NCBI GenBank assembly: GCA_045863555.1
Contig: BTUU01000005.1
Coordinates: 1 to 64,000 of the forward strand
Direction of reading: 5' to 3'
DNA: 64,000 nt
Source of the DNA: JACRLV01 sp045863555
Lineage (GTDB): Bacteria > Planctomycetota > Phycisphaerae > UBA1845 > Fen-1342
This document shows positions 40,010 through 48,655 of this stretch, in pieces; within the stretch, counting starts at the first letter, position 1; each line of letters starts with the position of its first letter. The position numbers and the translations under genes were made by a program. The notes below the pieces were generated by a model. It was not told the DNA's origin, ran no database searches, and saw nothing but the letters and a program-made list of their open reading frames with translations.

Positions 40010-42277
40010 CTAGTTCTTGTCCTTCGGCGATTCGTCGTCGCTGCCGGAGTGACGGCGGTAGTAGCCGCCGTAGCCGTACGTGTACTGGTAGCTGGCGTAG
40101 TAGGGGTGCGACTTCTTCGGATTGCCGATGACGACCGTACCGAGCAGCCGGCCGCCCGCCGACTCGATCGCGCTCATCGCGCCGCGGACCGCGCGGAGGC
40201 GGCAGTGGCGCTCACGGACGATCATGATCGTGCCGTCAACCGCGCCGGAGAGGATCAGCGAATCCGCCGGCCCCAGAAGCGGCGGGCTGTCGATGACGAT
40301 GAAGTCGAAGTCCTTGCGCCACTCGTCGATGAGGCGGCGCAGGCGGCCGTTGGCGAGCAGCTCGGCCTGGCGATCGGTCGTGCAGCGGCCGACGGGCAGC
40401 AGCGCGAGGGTCTCGATATCCGGATCGTGGATCACCTCCGGGCGCCACTCGCCCGTCTCCAGCGCGAGCATCAGGCCGCCGCGCGCGGCCGCATCGCTGC
40501 GCTTCGAGAGCGACGCGCGGTAGAGGTCGGCGTCGACGAGGAGGACGCGCTTGCCGACGAGGGCGGTGCTGCGGGCGAGCTGGGTGGCGACGGTCGTCTT
40601 GCCGCTGTTGGGCTCGGCGCTGGTGATCTGGACGACCTGGCCGTGCTCTTCCTGGAGCGCGTGGAGCAGCGTCGTGCGGACGACGCGCAGCGGCTCGGCA
40701 TACTCGGGTTCATTCACCACCCGCGATAGCTCGCCGCGGCGAAGCGGGAGACGGCCGAGGATGCGGCCGGCGCTGAAGCCCAGCTCCACCTCGGTATCCT
40801 GGACATGGGTGGTCATGCGGACGCGAAGGAAGGCGAGGGCGACCGCGGCGGCGGCTGCGCCGAAGACGGCGGCGGCGCCGAATTTGATGCGCTTGTCTTC
40901 GACGGGAATGCTCGACTCTGAGGCGTCGAATACCTCCACGATGCCCGAAAGAACTTCCTGATCCTGGAGATCCTTCAGCTCTCGCTCGTACACGAGGAGT
41001 TCGGCCCGGAGTCGTGCGATTTTCTCCTCTTCGATGAGCGCACGCTCCGACGCGTCGAACTCGATTCTGTATTGCCTTTCTTCTTTCTCTGTGAGCACAT
41101 CCAAGGCCTCGGCTCGTCGTTTGAGTCTATCAATCGGCGATTCCGGCCCCGGTCCCTCGCCGAGTCCTGTCCGCCGCTTGAGAGTTTCTTCGAGCTCCTG
41201 AATCCGCTGCTGCACTCTTGCGACCTCGGTTTGAAGTCGAATCTTGTCCGGATGCAGATCACCGAGATTCGTCGCGGCGGCTACTGCCGCCTGAGCCTTC
41301 GACAGCGTGTCGTTCAATTGCTGCCAACCATGGTCCCGCTCGATGGAGGTGACCGGGTCGTCGTGACCGTTGGCAGCCTGCGAGGCCGGTTGAGACGCGG
41401 ACTCGGCATCGTCCGCCTGCTTTTCCATCGAAGCCAGATCTAACTCGATGCTTTTCAGTTCATTGAGCCACGCGTCCAACTGGGTGCGTCGTGCCAGAAG
41501 TACCGTATCGAACTGGCGCGTGCCAATCGTCCCGTATATCTCCTTGAGATTTACCAGTCCGGCAACGATGTCGTTGTTCGCCTTTTCGATGTTCGTGATC
41601 AAGCCGGCCTTCCGCTTACCCTTCCGCTTCACCTCTTGTTCGTTTGTGAATCCTTCATACTCTCTCATCAATACTTTTAGAATTGTTTTCGGCTCTTTTT
41701 CCTGCGGCAATTCTATAGACACATAGACATACTCCTTTCCCTTCGGCGCCGTTGCACTGATCGCCTGGGCCAATCGTTCCTCGACCGGAATCGGCGTATT
41801 GAGTCGGAATTTGTGAAGTAGTTTGTCGAGTTCCGTCGCTGGCGTGTCCTTGTAGAACTCCGTTTTCTGCACGTCCGGATCCTGAAGAACCCGGTTGATC
41901 ACTTCCGGGCGCGTAAAGTGGTCGACCTGACTGACACGGAATGGCTCGTAATTACTGACGCGCTCACCTTCCGACTCTCTCATGCTGTCTCTCGTCGGCG
42001 ACACCTGAATGCTCGCCGTCGCGCGATAGATGGGAGCAACACTGAACCACACCCCCGTCGCACCCAGCGAAGCCAGCACAACAAACGTCACGATCATCAG
42101 CCACTTGTGCTCCAGCAGCTGACTTAGCAGGCGCGCGGAGGGATTGCCGCCCGGGCCTGCCCCGGCCGGGTCAAACTCCGGCGGCGGGCCGCCGACGTCG
42201 ATCCGGCGGACCGGGCGCACTTCGATCGCGTTCCGAGACGGCATCGATCCGGATTCGTTCTCGCTGCTGCTCATCAT
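40010..42277 (-). CDS. Wzz/Wzc-type chain-length protein with BY-kinase domain
   Basis: The product is 755 residues. A membrane helix at about 58-82 is followed by the periplasmic Wzz domain and a long coiled coil (about 215-440), then a second helix (466-486). The cytoplasmic bacterial tyrosine kinase has Walker A SAEPNSGKTTVA (552-563), Walker A' VLLVDAD (578-584) and Walker B FIVIDSPP (659-666). A tyrosine-rich tail (YYASYQYTYGYGGYY, 726-740) is the autophosphorylation cluster. It controls polymer length and export with Wzx/Wzy. The second ATG of the ATGATG start lies inside the ATGA overlap. DNA coding for the coiled coil is lower in GC. Confidence 0.93.
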   Translation of the reverse strand: MMSSSENESGSMPSRNAIEVRPVRRIDVGGPPPEFDPAGAGPGGNPSARLLSQLLEHKWLMIVTFVVLASLGATGVWFSVAPIYRATASIQVSPTRDSMRESEGERVSNYEPFRVSQVDHFTRPEVINRVLQDPDVQKTEFYKDTPATELDKLLHKFRLNTPIPVEERLAQAISATAPKGKEYVYVSIELPQEKEPKTILKVLMREYEGFTNEQEVKRKGKRKAGLITNIEKANNDIVAGLVNLKEIYGTIGTRQFDTVLLARRTQLDAWLNELKSIELDLASMEKQADDAESASQPASQAANGHDDPVTSIERDHGWQQLNDTLSKAQAAVAAATNLGDLHPDKIRLQTEVARVQQRIQELEETLKRRTGLGEGPGPESPIDRLKRRAEALDVLTEKEERQYRIEFDASERALIEEEKIARLRAELLVYERELKDLQDQEVLSGIVEVFDASESSIPVEDKRIKFGAAAVFGAAAAAVALAFLRVRMTTHVQDTEVELGFSAGRILGRLPLRRGELSRVVNEPEYAEPLRVVRTTLLHALQEEHGQVVQITSAEPNSGKTTVATQLARSTALVGKRVLLVDADLYRASLSKRSDAAARGGLMLALETGEWRPEVIHDPDIETLALLPVGRCTTDRQAELLANGRLRRLIDEWRKDFDFIVIDSPPLLGPADSLILSGAVDGTIMIVRERHCRLRAVRGAMSAIESAGGRLLGTVVIGNPKKSHPYYASYQYTYGYGGYYRRHSGSDDESPKDKN

Positions 42278-43332
42278 GCTTCTTTCCGCGTCGCCGCCCG
42301 ACTGCCCCCGGGCGACCGCCGCTTCACCGCTCCCCAGGCCGCTGCACCCAGCAGAATCTCACGATCCCGATCGACGCCCGAATCGAGCGCCGTGCCGGGC
42401 AACAGCAGCGAATTTCGAACGACACTCCGCGATCCGACGCGGCAGCCCTCGCGCACCACCGAGCCCGCGACCACCACGCCCTCGTCGAGCGTACAACCGG
42501 GCCCGATCACGCACGGGCCCACGAGAATCGACCCCGAGCCGATCCGCGTCCCCGCGCCGACAAGCACCGGCCCGATGAACTCGACGCCCGGCCAATCGCC
42601 CGCGACGCCAGAATCCGCCCGCGGGGCCGAACCCCAGGCCTCGAACACGCCCACGCCCGCCCCAATCGTGTCTTCGAGGAGCAGGCGCTGCGAATAGAGA
42701 TAGGTTTCAAGATCGCGAATCCGCGGAGACTCCCGCTCAACCCGAAACGTGCCGCCCGAACGCCCTTCCGCGAGCGCCCGCGGGATCAGGCCTTCCTTCA
42801 GGTCCTGGAAGCCCACGTCCGGCACCTGCCGGAGACACTCCGCGCTCATCACCGCCACACCGACGGGCGTCGCCTGCACGCCCCCGGCATGGACCGCACC
42901 GTCGCCGCACTCTGAAACCGCGAGCGTCAGCGCCGCCCGCCCCCGGCGATGATGGGCGAGCAACTCAGCGACGGGCAACCGGGGATGCGCGGAACCTTCG
43001 ACGACGACGAACGCGTCCGCATCGAAAAGCTCGACGGCGTCGCGACAGCAGCCCGCGGAACCGCGCGGCACGCCATCCACTAGGACGCGCAGATCCACCC
43101 GTTCAACCCAGGGCTCCAGTTCAGCCGCCAGCCGCTGCGGCAACTCCGTCACGCATACGCCGATCGACGTGACGCCGGCCGACACGCACTGATCGATCAC
43201 CAGATGCAACCAGCGGGCGTGTCCGACCGTCAACAGCGACCGGGGGCCCGCGGAGTCCAGGCTGCTCCGGCCGCGGGTCAACTGGCCCGCGAGGATGATC
43301 GCCGCAACCCCGTCCGCGCGTTCCGCCACCAT
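42274..43332 (-). CDS. Sugar nucleotidyltransferase-like protein with hexapeptide repeats
   Basis: The product is 352 residues. The N-terminal domain begins VAAIILAGQLTRGRSSLDSA, a divergent form of the nucleotidyltransferase LAGG.GTRL loop in which the second Gly and Arg-Leu are altered. The C-terminal part (about residues 255-325) is a beta-helix: GPVLVGAGTRIGSGSILVGP followed by CVIGPGCTLDEG. It resembles GDP-mannose or glucose-1-phosphate nucleotidyltransferase homologues in surface polysaccharide loci. The altered loop makes catalysis doubtful. It is encoded directly before the Wzc-type gene (4-bp overlap). The same NTase/hexapeptide plan recurs in the fusion at 38277-39980. Confidence 0.75.
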   Translation of the reverse strand: MVAERADGVAAIILAGQLTRGRSSLDSAGPRSLLTVGHARWLHLVIDQCVSAGVTSIGVCVTELPQRLAAELEPWVERVDLRVLVDGVPRGSAGCCRDAVELFDADAFVVVEGSAHPRLPVAELLAHHRRGRAALTLAVSECGDGAVHAGGVQATPVGVAVMSAECLRQVPDVGFQDLKEGLIPRALAEGRSGGTFRVERESPRIRDLETYLYSQRLLLEDTIGAGVGVFEAWGSAPRADSGVAGDWPGVEFIGPVLVGAGTRIGSGSILVGPCVIGPGCTLDEGVVVAGSVVREGCRVGSRSVVRNSLLLPGTALDSGVDRDREILLGAAAWGAVKRRSPGGSRAATRKEA

Positions 43333-43336
43333 TGGA

Positions 43337-44035
43337 TCAGGTCGCGGCGAGTTCCGCGGTGTTCGCCGCCAAACCCACCGGCACAGGGCGGGCGCGAATG
43401 TCCGCGCCGTCCCGCGTCGCCGCCCGGCGGCGAACACGCGCAAGACGCAGCCCCGCCAGGATCATCGCCAGACCGAAAGCGATCAGCAGTTCCTGTTTCC
43501 AGCCGATCCCCGCCGAACCCGACCGCAGCAGCAGATCCGCCGCGCCGGCGATCCCCAGCACAACGACGCCGCCCGCCGCGAGAAAATCGACCCGCGTCAT
43601 CAAGCCCAGCACGAGCACCAGCGCCCCCACCGATACGCCCAGCATCTGGTGCCAGCCGAATCCGCCCACCGACGTCGGCAGCCAATCGCGCACAAGGCCG
43701 AGCACGCAGACCAGCACACCCGCCAGCACGAGCGCCGCGTCCAGCCGCAGGTGCCGCGACGGAATCAGCGGCCGCAGCAGCTGCGGCGCCGCAACCGCAC
43801 ACGCGAGGCACAGCTGCCGTCGGACCGGCCGACCGTCGCGATAGCCCGCGAGAAGCTGCACCGTCGCAGACTTTCCGCAGGTATCGCACACCGGTCGCCG
43901 GGCTCCCCTGGAATGTCCGTTTGTCAGCGCGAGATCGGCGGCCGCGTGGGAGCGATGCCCCGCCGCCGCCAGCCAGCCCGGTGGATGGGCCCGCAACCCG
44001 CGATTCAATCGCGTCGTTTTTGGTGTAGCCGCCAT
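43337..44035 (-). CDS. Membrane protein with CxxC zinc-ribbon-like motif
   Basis: The product is 232 residues. The N-terminal soluble part has CDTCGKSATVQL and, 20 residues on, QLCLACAV, a four-cysteine pattern for zinc binding. Four to five membrane helices follow (AALVLAGVLVCVLGL, MLGVSVGALVLVLGL, AAGGVVVLGIAGAADLLL, ELLIAFGLAMILAGL). I do not recognise the family. It lies between the antiterminator-like gene (31-bp gap) and the nucleotidyltransferase-like gene (4-bp gap) in the first part of the exopolysaccharide operon. A GGGAGAA site precedes the ATG. Confidence 0.7.
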   Translation of the reverse strand: MAATPKTTRLNRGLRAHPPGWLAAAGHRSHAAADLALTNGHSRGARRPVCDTCGKSATVQLLAGYRDGRPVRRQLCLACAVAAPQLLRPLIPSRHLRLDAALVLAGVLVCVLGLVRDWLPTSVGGFGWHQMLGVSVGALVLVLGLMTRVDFLAAGGVVVLGIAGAADLLLRSGSAGIGWKQELLIAFGLAMILAGLRLARVRRRAATRDGADIRARPVPVGLAANTAELAAT

Positions 44036-44066
44036 GCCCAGCTTCTCCCTTCCCCCGCCCCTGCGT

Positions 44067-44648
44067 TCAGTCAATTCGCTCCAGCAGCGCCGGATCGATC
44101 TCCAGCGTCACCGATTGCCCGAGGACGCTGACCGATGCGTAGATCCGTGCCTGGCTGCCGATCCGCTCGATTACGCCCTCGACGTCCCGCAGCGGCCCGC
44201 TGGTCACGCGGAACCGCGCCCCGGCCCGCAGCGCCGGAAAGACGCTCAGCGGCTCACCCGACGCGAGCGCCCGCCGGATGTTCCCGATTTCACGCTCGAA
44301 CAACGTCTGATCGGGAACCGAGAGCGCGCTGACGAGCTTGTTCGTCTGAAGGGCGACCAGCCGCGCGTCCGAATCTCCGAGGAGAAACACGTAGCCGGGA
44401 AAAAGCGGCTTGTGAAACGTCGCCCGGGATTTGGCATAGGTGTGCTGGATTGCGACAAGCGGGAGGTAGAACTCGATCGCCTGTTTCTCCAGCGCGCCGG
44501 CAACGGCTTTCTCCGCTCGGGGCTTCGTATGCAGCACCCACCAGCGCGGCGCCTTGCCATCCTCATTCGCAGCGCCGTTATCGACCATAGCCGTATAGAC
44601 GTTGGTCCGGGCAGACTCCGTCCCCGTGACTTGGGGCCCATTCCTCAT
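44067..44648 (-). CDS. NusG/RfaH-like transcription antiterminator
   Basis: The product is 193 residues, or 173 if ATG 44588 is used. The NGN domain starts RWWVLHTKPRAEKAVAGALE and continues EFYLPLVAIQ and PLFPGYVFL, the standard NusG-family pattern. The KOW domain near the end reads GARFRVTSGPLRDVEGVIER. Specialised NusG paralogues at the head of long polysaccharide operons let RNA polymerase read through many genes. Its place near the start of a roughly 30-kb gene set fits that role. No ops-like element was identified with confidence. Confidence 0.88.
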   Translation of the reverse strand: MRNGPQVTGTESARTNVYTAMVDNGAANEDGKAPRWWVLHTKPRAEKAVAGALEKQAIEFYLPLVAIQHTYAKSRATFHKPLFPGYVFLLGDSDARLVALQTNKLVSALSVPDQTLFEREIGNIRRALASGEPLSVFPALRAGARFRVTSGPLRDVEGVIERIGSQARIYASVSVLGQSVTLEIDPALLERID

Positions 44649-44766
44649 GAACGGGCTTCAAGCCGCCGGTTTCTGGTTTTTCGGACTGCGATTCGCCACT
44701 TCCATGCGATGTGCGATCGCCCAGCTCAAACACGAACCCCGCCGCCACGGTTGGCTCGAAACGGCG

Positions 44767-44865
44767 TCAACCCTGTCCAAAAACAGTAGCCCATGACCGC
44801 TGGAGGCCGGCGCGGATACCGCCCCGCGCACCATACGTTCGTATGAGTGCCTCTATCTTGTTCAT
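44767..44865 (-). CDS. Possible 32-residue leader peptide ORF
   Basis: In the 238-bp gap between the cupin gene and the NusG-like gene, an ATG at 44865 opens a 32-codon frame: MNKIEALIRTYGARGG followed by IRAGLQRSWATVFGQG. The upstream sequence GGGAAAG is a weak ribosome site. The palindrome catacg-tt-cgtatg (44832-44845) lies inside it. Codon choice is plausible, but the frame is short; it could be chance or a regulatory leader. Confidence 0.25.
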   Translation of the reverse strand: MNKIEALIRTYGARGGIRAGLQRSWATVFGQG

Positions 44866-44886
44866 AGGACGCTTTCCCACCTGTTT

Positions 44887-45366
44887 CTACTTCTGCTCCG
44901 GACCCCACGAAAAATCGAGGCTGTCCCAGGCCCGCCGTTCCTCGTCCGGGTCCCGCGCGTCATACCGTCGCGTGACGTAATACAGCAGCAGCGCATCCTC
45001 GCCGCCCGTCGCCACGCCGCCGTGCCACAGCCCCGCCGGAATCGCGAGCACGCCCGGCCGATGCTCGCCGAGAAAAAACGCCCGGCCGCTGCCCGGCTGG
45101 ATCAGAATTTCATTCACCGCGTCCCGATCGGGCTGCGACGCGGCCAGCCGGAGCGTGGCCGTAATCGGCGACAGCCCGGTGTTGTACACGCCGATCTTGA
45201 GCGTTCCGCGAAGAACCACCCAGTGATCGGTTTGAAGCTTGTGCCGGTGCCAGGCCTTCACGACCCCCGCATGCATCCGCGAGACGTTGAGCTGGCCCGG
45301 AATCTCGTCCAGATGGTCGAGAACGGACATGAGCGAGAATCCGCGATCGTCGAGATGGCTGTGCAT
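44887..45366 (-). CDS. RmlC-like cupin (dTDP-4-dehydrorhamnose 3,5-epimerase-like)
   Basis: The product is 159 residues, shorter than RmlC (about 180). Family motifs include DDRGFSLMSV, SRMHAGVVKAWHRHKLQTDH with WVVLRGTLKIGVYN, RAFFLGEHRPGVLAIPAGLW with HGG, and LLYYVTRRYDARDPDE. The His in the AWHRHK motif matches the catalytic His region of the cupin. The N-terminus starts late compared with RmlC, so part of the dimer strand may be missing. The ATG has GCGAGG upstream. Together with rfbD it suggests dTDP-rhamnose or a related deoxysugar in the polymer. It is the first gene of the minus-strand exopolysaccharide set. Confidence 0.75.
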   Translation of the reverse strand: MHSHLDDRGFSLMSVLDHLDEIPGQLNVSRMHAGVVKAWHRHKLQTDHWVVLRGTLKIGVYNTGLSPITATLRLAASQPDRDAVNEILIQPGSGRAFFLGEHRPGVLAIPAGLWHGGVATGGEDALLLYYVTRRYDARDPDEERRAWDSLDFSWGPEQK

Positions 45367-45894
45367 TGGCCTCGCCCGCAGTTCGAATCGGCGCCGAGCG
45401 CCGCCCTGCTACCCTCTATATGCGTGATTCGGTCGAATCTCGCTCAATCTCAGATTGATTTTTCTGAAGTGACCGCGAGGACGCGCTGCCATATCCACCT
45501 CTCCGACAATGCTCCGCCCGGACGGTCCCGTGCACCGACGAAGACCGCTTCGGTCTGACGAACGTCGTCAGTCACCCTAGCGCTGCAATGAATCGGAAGG
45601 GTTCAACCGTCGGGGCCCAGCCGATCTACCGACGCGCCGTGTTGTGGATCGCCGCTTCGCCCAGTTCCCTGGCCGCGTGGAATGAACGCGGAGTTGCATC
45701 CGCGTCAAGTCGGCCATCAGCCCTAGTGCGGCTGGACTATTGTACTAGCCGTGCGCCGGCGTTGTCAATAAATCGCGTAATCGAATTCGGCCCGTATATG
45801 ATAGCGTCGGCGATATCAACACGACGCGTAGGTGAATGTTGATTCACGAACCCGCCCGGCTCGAACGTGAACGGATCGAAGCTCATTCATTCAT
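45367..45894. other. Gene-free interval upstream of the exopolysaccharide locus
   Basis: I see no supported gene. The interval is lower in GC than the surroundings and contains a short cattcattcattcat run near 45885-45898. It should contain the promoter of the RmlC-like gene, but no convincing -35/-10 pair was found. Confidence 0.4.
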
Positions 45895-46053
45895 TCATGG
45901 CTTTCGGTACGCGTGAATGATCGTGAGGATGGCTTCACGCGCGGTCGGCGGTAGTGAACACCATTCGCTGACCACGGCTTTCAGGCCGTCGACCAACGGC
46001 GACGGATCCCCCCAGTGGGCCCCCAAGCGTTCCGTTTCTGAGTCACAACCCAT
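45895..46053 (-). CDS. Small 52-residue planctomycete-type ORF
   Basis: An ATG at 46053 opens 52 codons: MGCDSETERLGAHWGDPSPL, VDGLKAVVSEWCSLPPTARE, AILTIIHAYRKP. The second half matches a pattern I know from planctomycete genomes, L..V...W..LP...R.AI...I.A, carried at the end of small proteins often near integrase remnants. There is no ribosome site, and gene debris lies next to it, so it may be the tail of a lost gene. It is too short to appear in most ORF screens. Confidence 0.45.
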   Translation of the reverse strand: MGCDSETERLGAHWGDPSPLVDGLKAVVSEWCSLPPTAREAILTIIHAYRKP

Positions 46054-46290
46054 TGTAGATAAAATGGTTAAGTTCTCAGCGCGCGACCTTTCTAATCACC
46101 CGTGATTTCGCGTCGATGGCCACCGAAGAGCGCCCCGTCAATCGAGGGGAAACTCCAGTCGCGTGGCCGCTCGTCGGCGCGACGCGCCCGGGACACTCGC
46201 GTCCGAATCTTGCCGAACGGGGGGATTCTCTGATTACGCGGCAGCTGCAAGCCTGGTCCCTGTAAGGGCCTCGACAGCTTCGGCGAGACG

Positions 46291-46740
46291 TCAGCCCGCG
46301 TGGACCACGGCGGCGTCGGCGGCACAGACGACGCCGATCAGATTCGCGATGCTCCCCCCCGACGCGAGATTGCCGGCCGTGCTCTCCGGGAAGCCCACGA
46401 GTCGCGCCATCCAGCGAATCAGCGCGTTCTCCATCCGGACGGCGCCGGGTGAAGGGAATGAAACACCGGCGTACCGATTGGATACGGCAGCGAGGAAGTC
46501 ACCCATCGCGTCGATGGATCGCAGCACGGAATCGAGATTCTCGGGCTGCTCATCGATGTCGAGCGCGCGCCATGCATCACCGGGGGTCGATCGTTCGTCG
46601 ATCGCGGCGCGGTCGTCGATATCGTCGACGAACGTCTCGGAATGCGCGACGACGGCATCGCGGAGACGGGCGCGATTTTCCGCGAGCGGCTCGAGCTGCC
46701 GTGATTCCCGCTCGAGGGCTCGTATTCGCTGCTCAAGCAC
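46291..46740 (-). pseudogene. N-terminal fragment of a PLP-dependent decarboxylase
   Basis: A GTG at 46740 opens 149 codons. The end of the frame reads SFPSPGAVRMENALIRWMAR with LVGFPESTAGNLASGGSIAN, the region of pyridoxal-dependent (aromatic amino acid-type) decarboxylases ahead of the PLP site, with the SGGS.ANL motif. Homologues run about 300 residues further with the Schiff-base Lys; here the frame stops 16 residues after the motif and no continuation is found in the next 230 bp. It is therefore a 3'-truncated remnant, presumably inactive. Confidence 0.75.
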
Positions 46741-46924
46741 GAATCGTAGGGTCCATCACTTCATTCGAGCGGTCGCGAGGGATGATACCCGCTTCCACCG
46801 GTCCCTCCGCGGGCCGCACCGAATCGTACCCGGCCAGCCTGCGAACACGCCGCAGGTCGACAGCCCCGCGACCGCCTCCGATCGACTAGTATCAACAGGA
46901 AGACAGTCGATTGGGGGTGTGCCG

Positions 46925-47197
46925 ATGGCCCAGGCGCATGTGGATCCGGCGGAATTGCGCCGTTTTGCGCGTGATCTGACGCGCTTTCGCGACGAGTTGC
47001 AGACCCTGCTCAGCGGACTCCACGGCAGCCTGCGCAATCTCGAAAAATCCTGGCGAGACCAGGAGCAGCGCAAGTTCGCCGAGGAATTCGCGGATACGAC
47101 CAAGACGCTCGGCCGCTTCCTCGAATCGGCCGAACGGCACGTGCAACTGCTGCACAAGCGTGCCGCGCACATCGAGGAGTACCTGCAACAGCGGTAG
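46925..47197 (+). CDS. WXG100/ESAT-6-like small helical protein 1
   Basis: The product is 90 residues with no Cys. Two long amphipathic helices are predicted (HVDPAELRRFARDLTRFRDE and FAEEFADTTKTLGRFLESAE). The connecting turn is NLEKSWRDQEQRKF, so the WXG position is filled by W-R-D, followed by the F/Y spacing of the family. Such proteins are dimeric secretion substrates or chaperones of type VII-like systems. It is the first gene of a four-gene plus-strand set ending in an FtsK-type ATPase, 14 bp before the next gene. Confidence 0.75.
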   Translation: MAQAHVDPAELRRFARDLTRFRDELQTLLSGLHGSLRNLEKSWRDQEQRKFAEEFADTTKTLGRFLESAERHVQLLHKRAAHIEEYLQQR

Positions 47198-47211
47198 TCC
47201 GGGTGGCTTTC

Positions 47212-48372
47212 ATGTCCGATCGCGTTCACGTCGAATCTGTCGACGCCCTCCGGCGGCTGCGAGTCGCGATGATCGAATTCGCGGAGAGCATCGGCGTCGC
47301 GCTGGATGAGTCCGACGCCGAAGTGCAGCGAACGGATGCCTGGCTCAAGCGCGACCAGCCGGGCTACTGGAAGCACCAGGTGGCGGTGCGAACGGAACTG
47401 TATACCCGCGCAAAAAGCGAACTGAATCGAAAGAAGTTGCAGAGTTCGGCTCTGAAAAACCGCCCGTCCTGCGTCGATGAAATGAAGGCGCTCGCCCGGG
47501 CCGAACGGGCGCTCGAGGAAGCGCGGCAGAAGCAGGCGGAGGTTCGCCGGTGGACGCCGCTGTTCGACCAGGAGTCCTTCGGCTATTTCGCCGCGGTTCA
47601 GAAACTCCGCACGACGGCCCAGGCGGGCCTCCCGCGGGCACTGGCTCACCTGGACGCGATGATCGCCGCGATCGAGGCGTACGCGCCCGCGCCGCAGTGG
47701 CAAGGGTCGACCGCCGGGACGCCGGGTGAGAGTGAACCGGGCGGGATGGCGCGCGGCGAGTCGACGCCGCCAGGTTCATTCTGCGAGAAGCTGCGGCGTC
47801 GGTCGCCGTCTGCGTCCAAACGCGCCGAAATCCTCGGGGCGGCCGTCTCTGCCCCGGCCGCGAAACCGGTTGAATCTCTTCCCGACGTTGCAGACTCGCG
47901 CCATCGCGCGGCCCCGGAACTGATCGACCGATCGACTCGCGCTGTGCTGCTCGGGTCACATTGCACTCCGCCGAAACCGGACGAATATTTGATCATGGAA
48001 GTCGAGGCTGTCGGATGCACTCGCCTCTTCCTGGTGAGGGAGCCGGCCGCGCGCGACGGCGACAGCGGCTGGTTTCTCGGCGGCCTGGACGGTGTGTCCG
48101 GGTACGAGCCTCCCTCTGAGCATGCGGCGATTCGCGTCTGCGAGCTGCTCGCCACGCGACCGGAGCTCGAGTCGATCCTGGCGTTTCCGGCCGGATGGCT
48201 GATTGTGATCCGCGACGACAACCTGGAGGCAATGTTTGATGGCGATAACGCGACCCGCTGGTCCGGAGGGAGAATGCACGCCGCCGACCGCAATGATCCG
48301 GGGCCGGGGCCCGATGCGGCCGTGAACGCCGACCGAGATGCCGACACGTCGTCGGAAGCGAGGATCGGATGA
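47212..48372 (+). CDS. Coiled-coil protein of the type VII-like locus
   Basis: The product is 386 residues (a GTG at 47203 could add three). The first 165 residues are charged and helical (SVDALRRLRVAMIEFAESIG, KALARAERALEEARQKQAEV), like a long four-helix ESX-related or adaptor protein. After a Pro/Gly-rich linker (about 170-245) a compact domain of about 100 residues follows (DEYLIMEVEAVGCTRLFLVR, FPAGWLIVIRDDNLEAMFDG). I do not recognise it. Its stop overlaps the start of the second WXG100-like gene by 4 bp, so they are probably made together. Confidence 0.72.
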   Translation: MSDRVHVESVDALRRLRVAMIEFAESIGVALDESDAEVQRTDAWLKRDQPGYWKHQVAVRTELYTRAKSELNRKKLQSSALKNRPSCVDEMKALARAERALEEARQKQAEVRRWTPLFDQESFGYFAAVQKLRTTAQAGLPRALAHLDAMIAAIEAYAPAPQWQGSTAGTPGESEPGGMARGESTPPGSFCEKLRRRSPSASKRAEILGAAVSAPAAKPVESLPDVADSRHRAAPELIDRSTRAVLLGSHCTPPKPDEYLIMEVEAVGCTRLFLVREPAARDGDSGWFLGGLDGVSGYEPPSEHAAIRVCELLATRPELESILAFPAGWLIVIRDDNLEAMFDGDNATRWSGGRMHAADRNDPGPGPDAAVNADRDADTSSEARIG

Positions 48373-48581
48373 GTCTCTCCGCGGGCATCGGCAAGCTCCG
48401 CGATTCGTCGAAGCACCTGCTCGGGCACTGGAACGAGGTGCAGAGCAGTTGGCAGGACGAGAATGCGCGGCGATTCTATGAGAACCACATTGAACCGCTG
48501 CTCGCCCAGGTCAGAATGGTCGAGCTGGCGATGTCGCAGATGGCCACGACGGTGCAGAAGGTACGCCGCGATTGCCAGTGA
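48369..48581 (+). CDS. WXG100-like small helical protein 2
   Basis: The product is 70 residues from ATG 48369 (ATGA overlap). Two helices flank HWNEVQSSWQDENARRFYEN, where SSWQDE takes the WXG turn position and the F/Y pattern follows. It is shorter than the usual 90-100 residues but has the same plan as the protein at 46925. With that protein it could form the heterodimer typical of EsxA/EsxB pairs. Confidence 0.7.
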   Translation: MSLSAGIGKLRDSSKHLLGHWNEVQSSWQDENARRFYENHIEPLLAQVRMVELAMSQMATTVQKVRRDCQ

Positions 48582-48655
48582 CGCCGCCCCCACCGCACGC
48601 GACGCATGCTCGCGACGGTGAATCTCACAGCACTGGAAGGACGTGGCCCACGCCA

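Noticed and set aside
45917..46105. Plus-strand 62-codon frame in the debris region
   Set aside because: The minus strand here encodes the 52-residue ORF with a recognisable pattern; the plus-strand frame has none.
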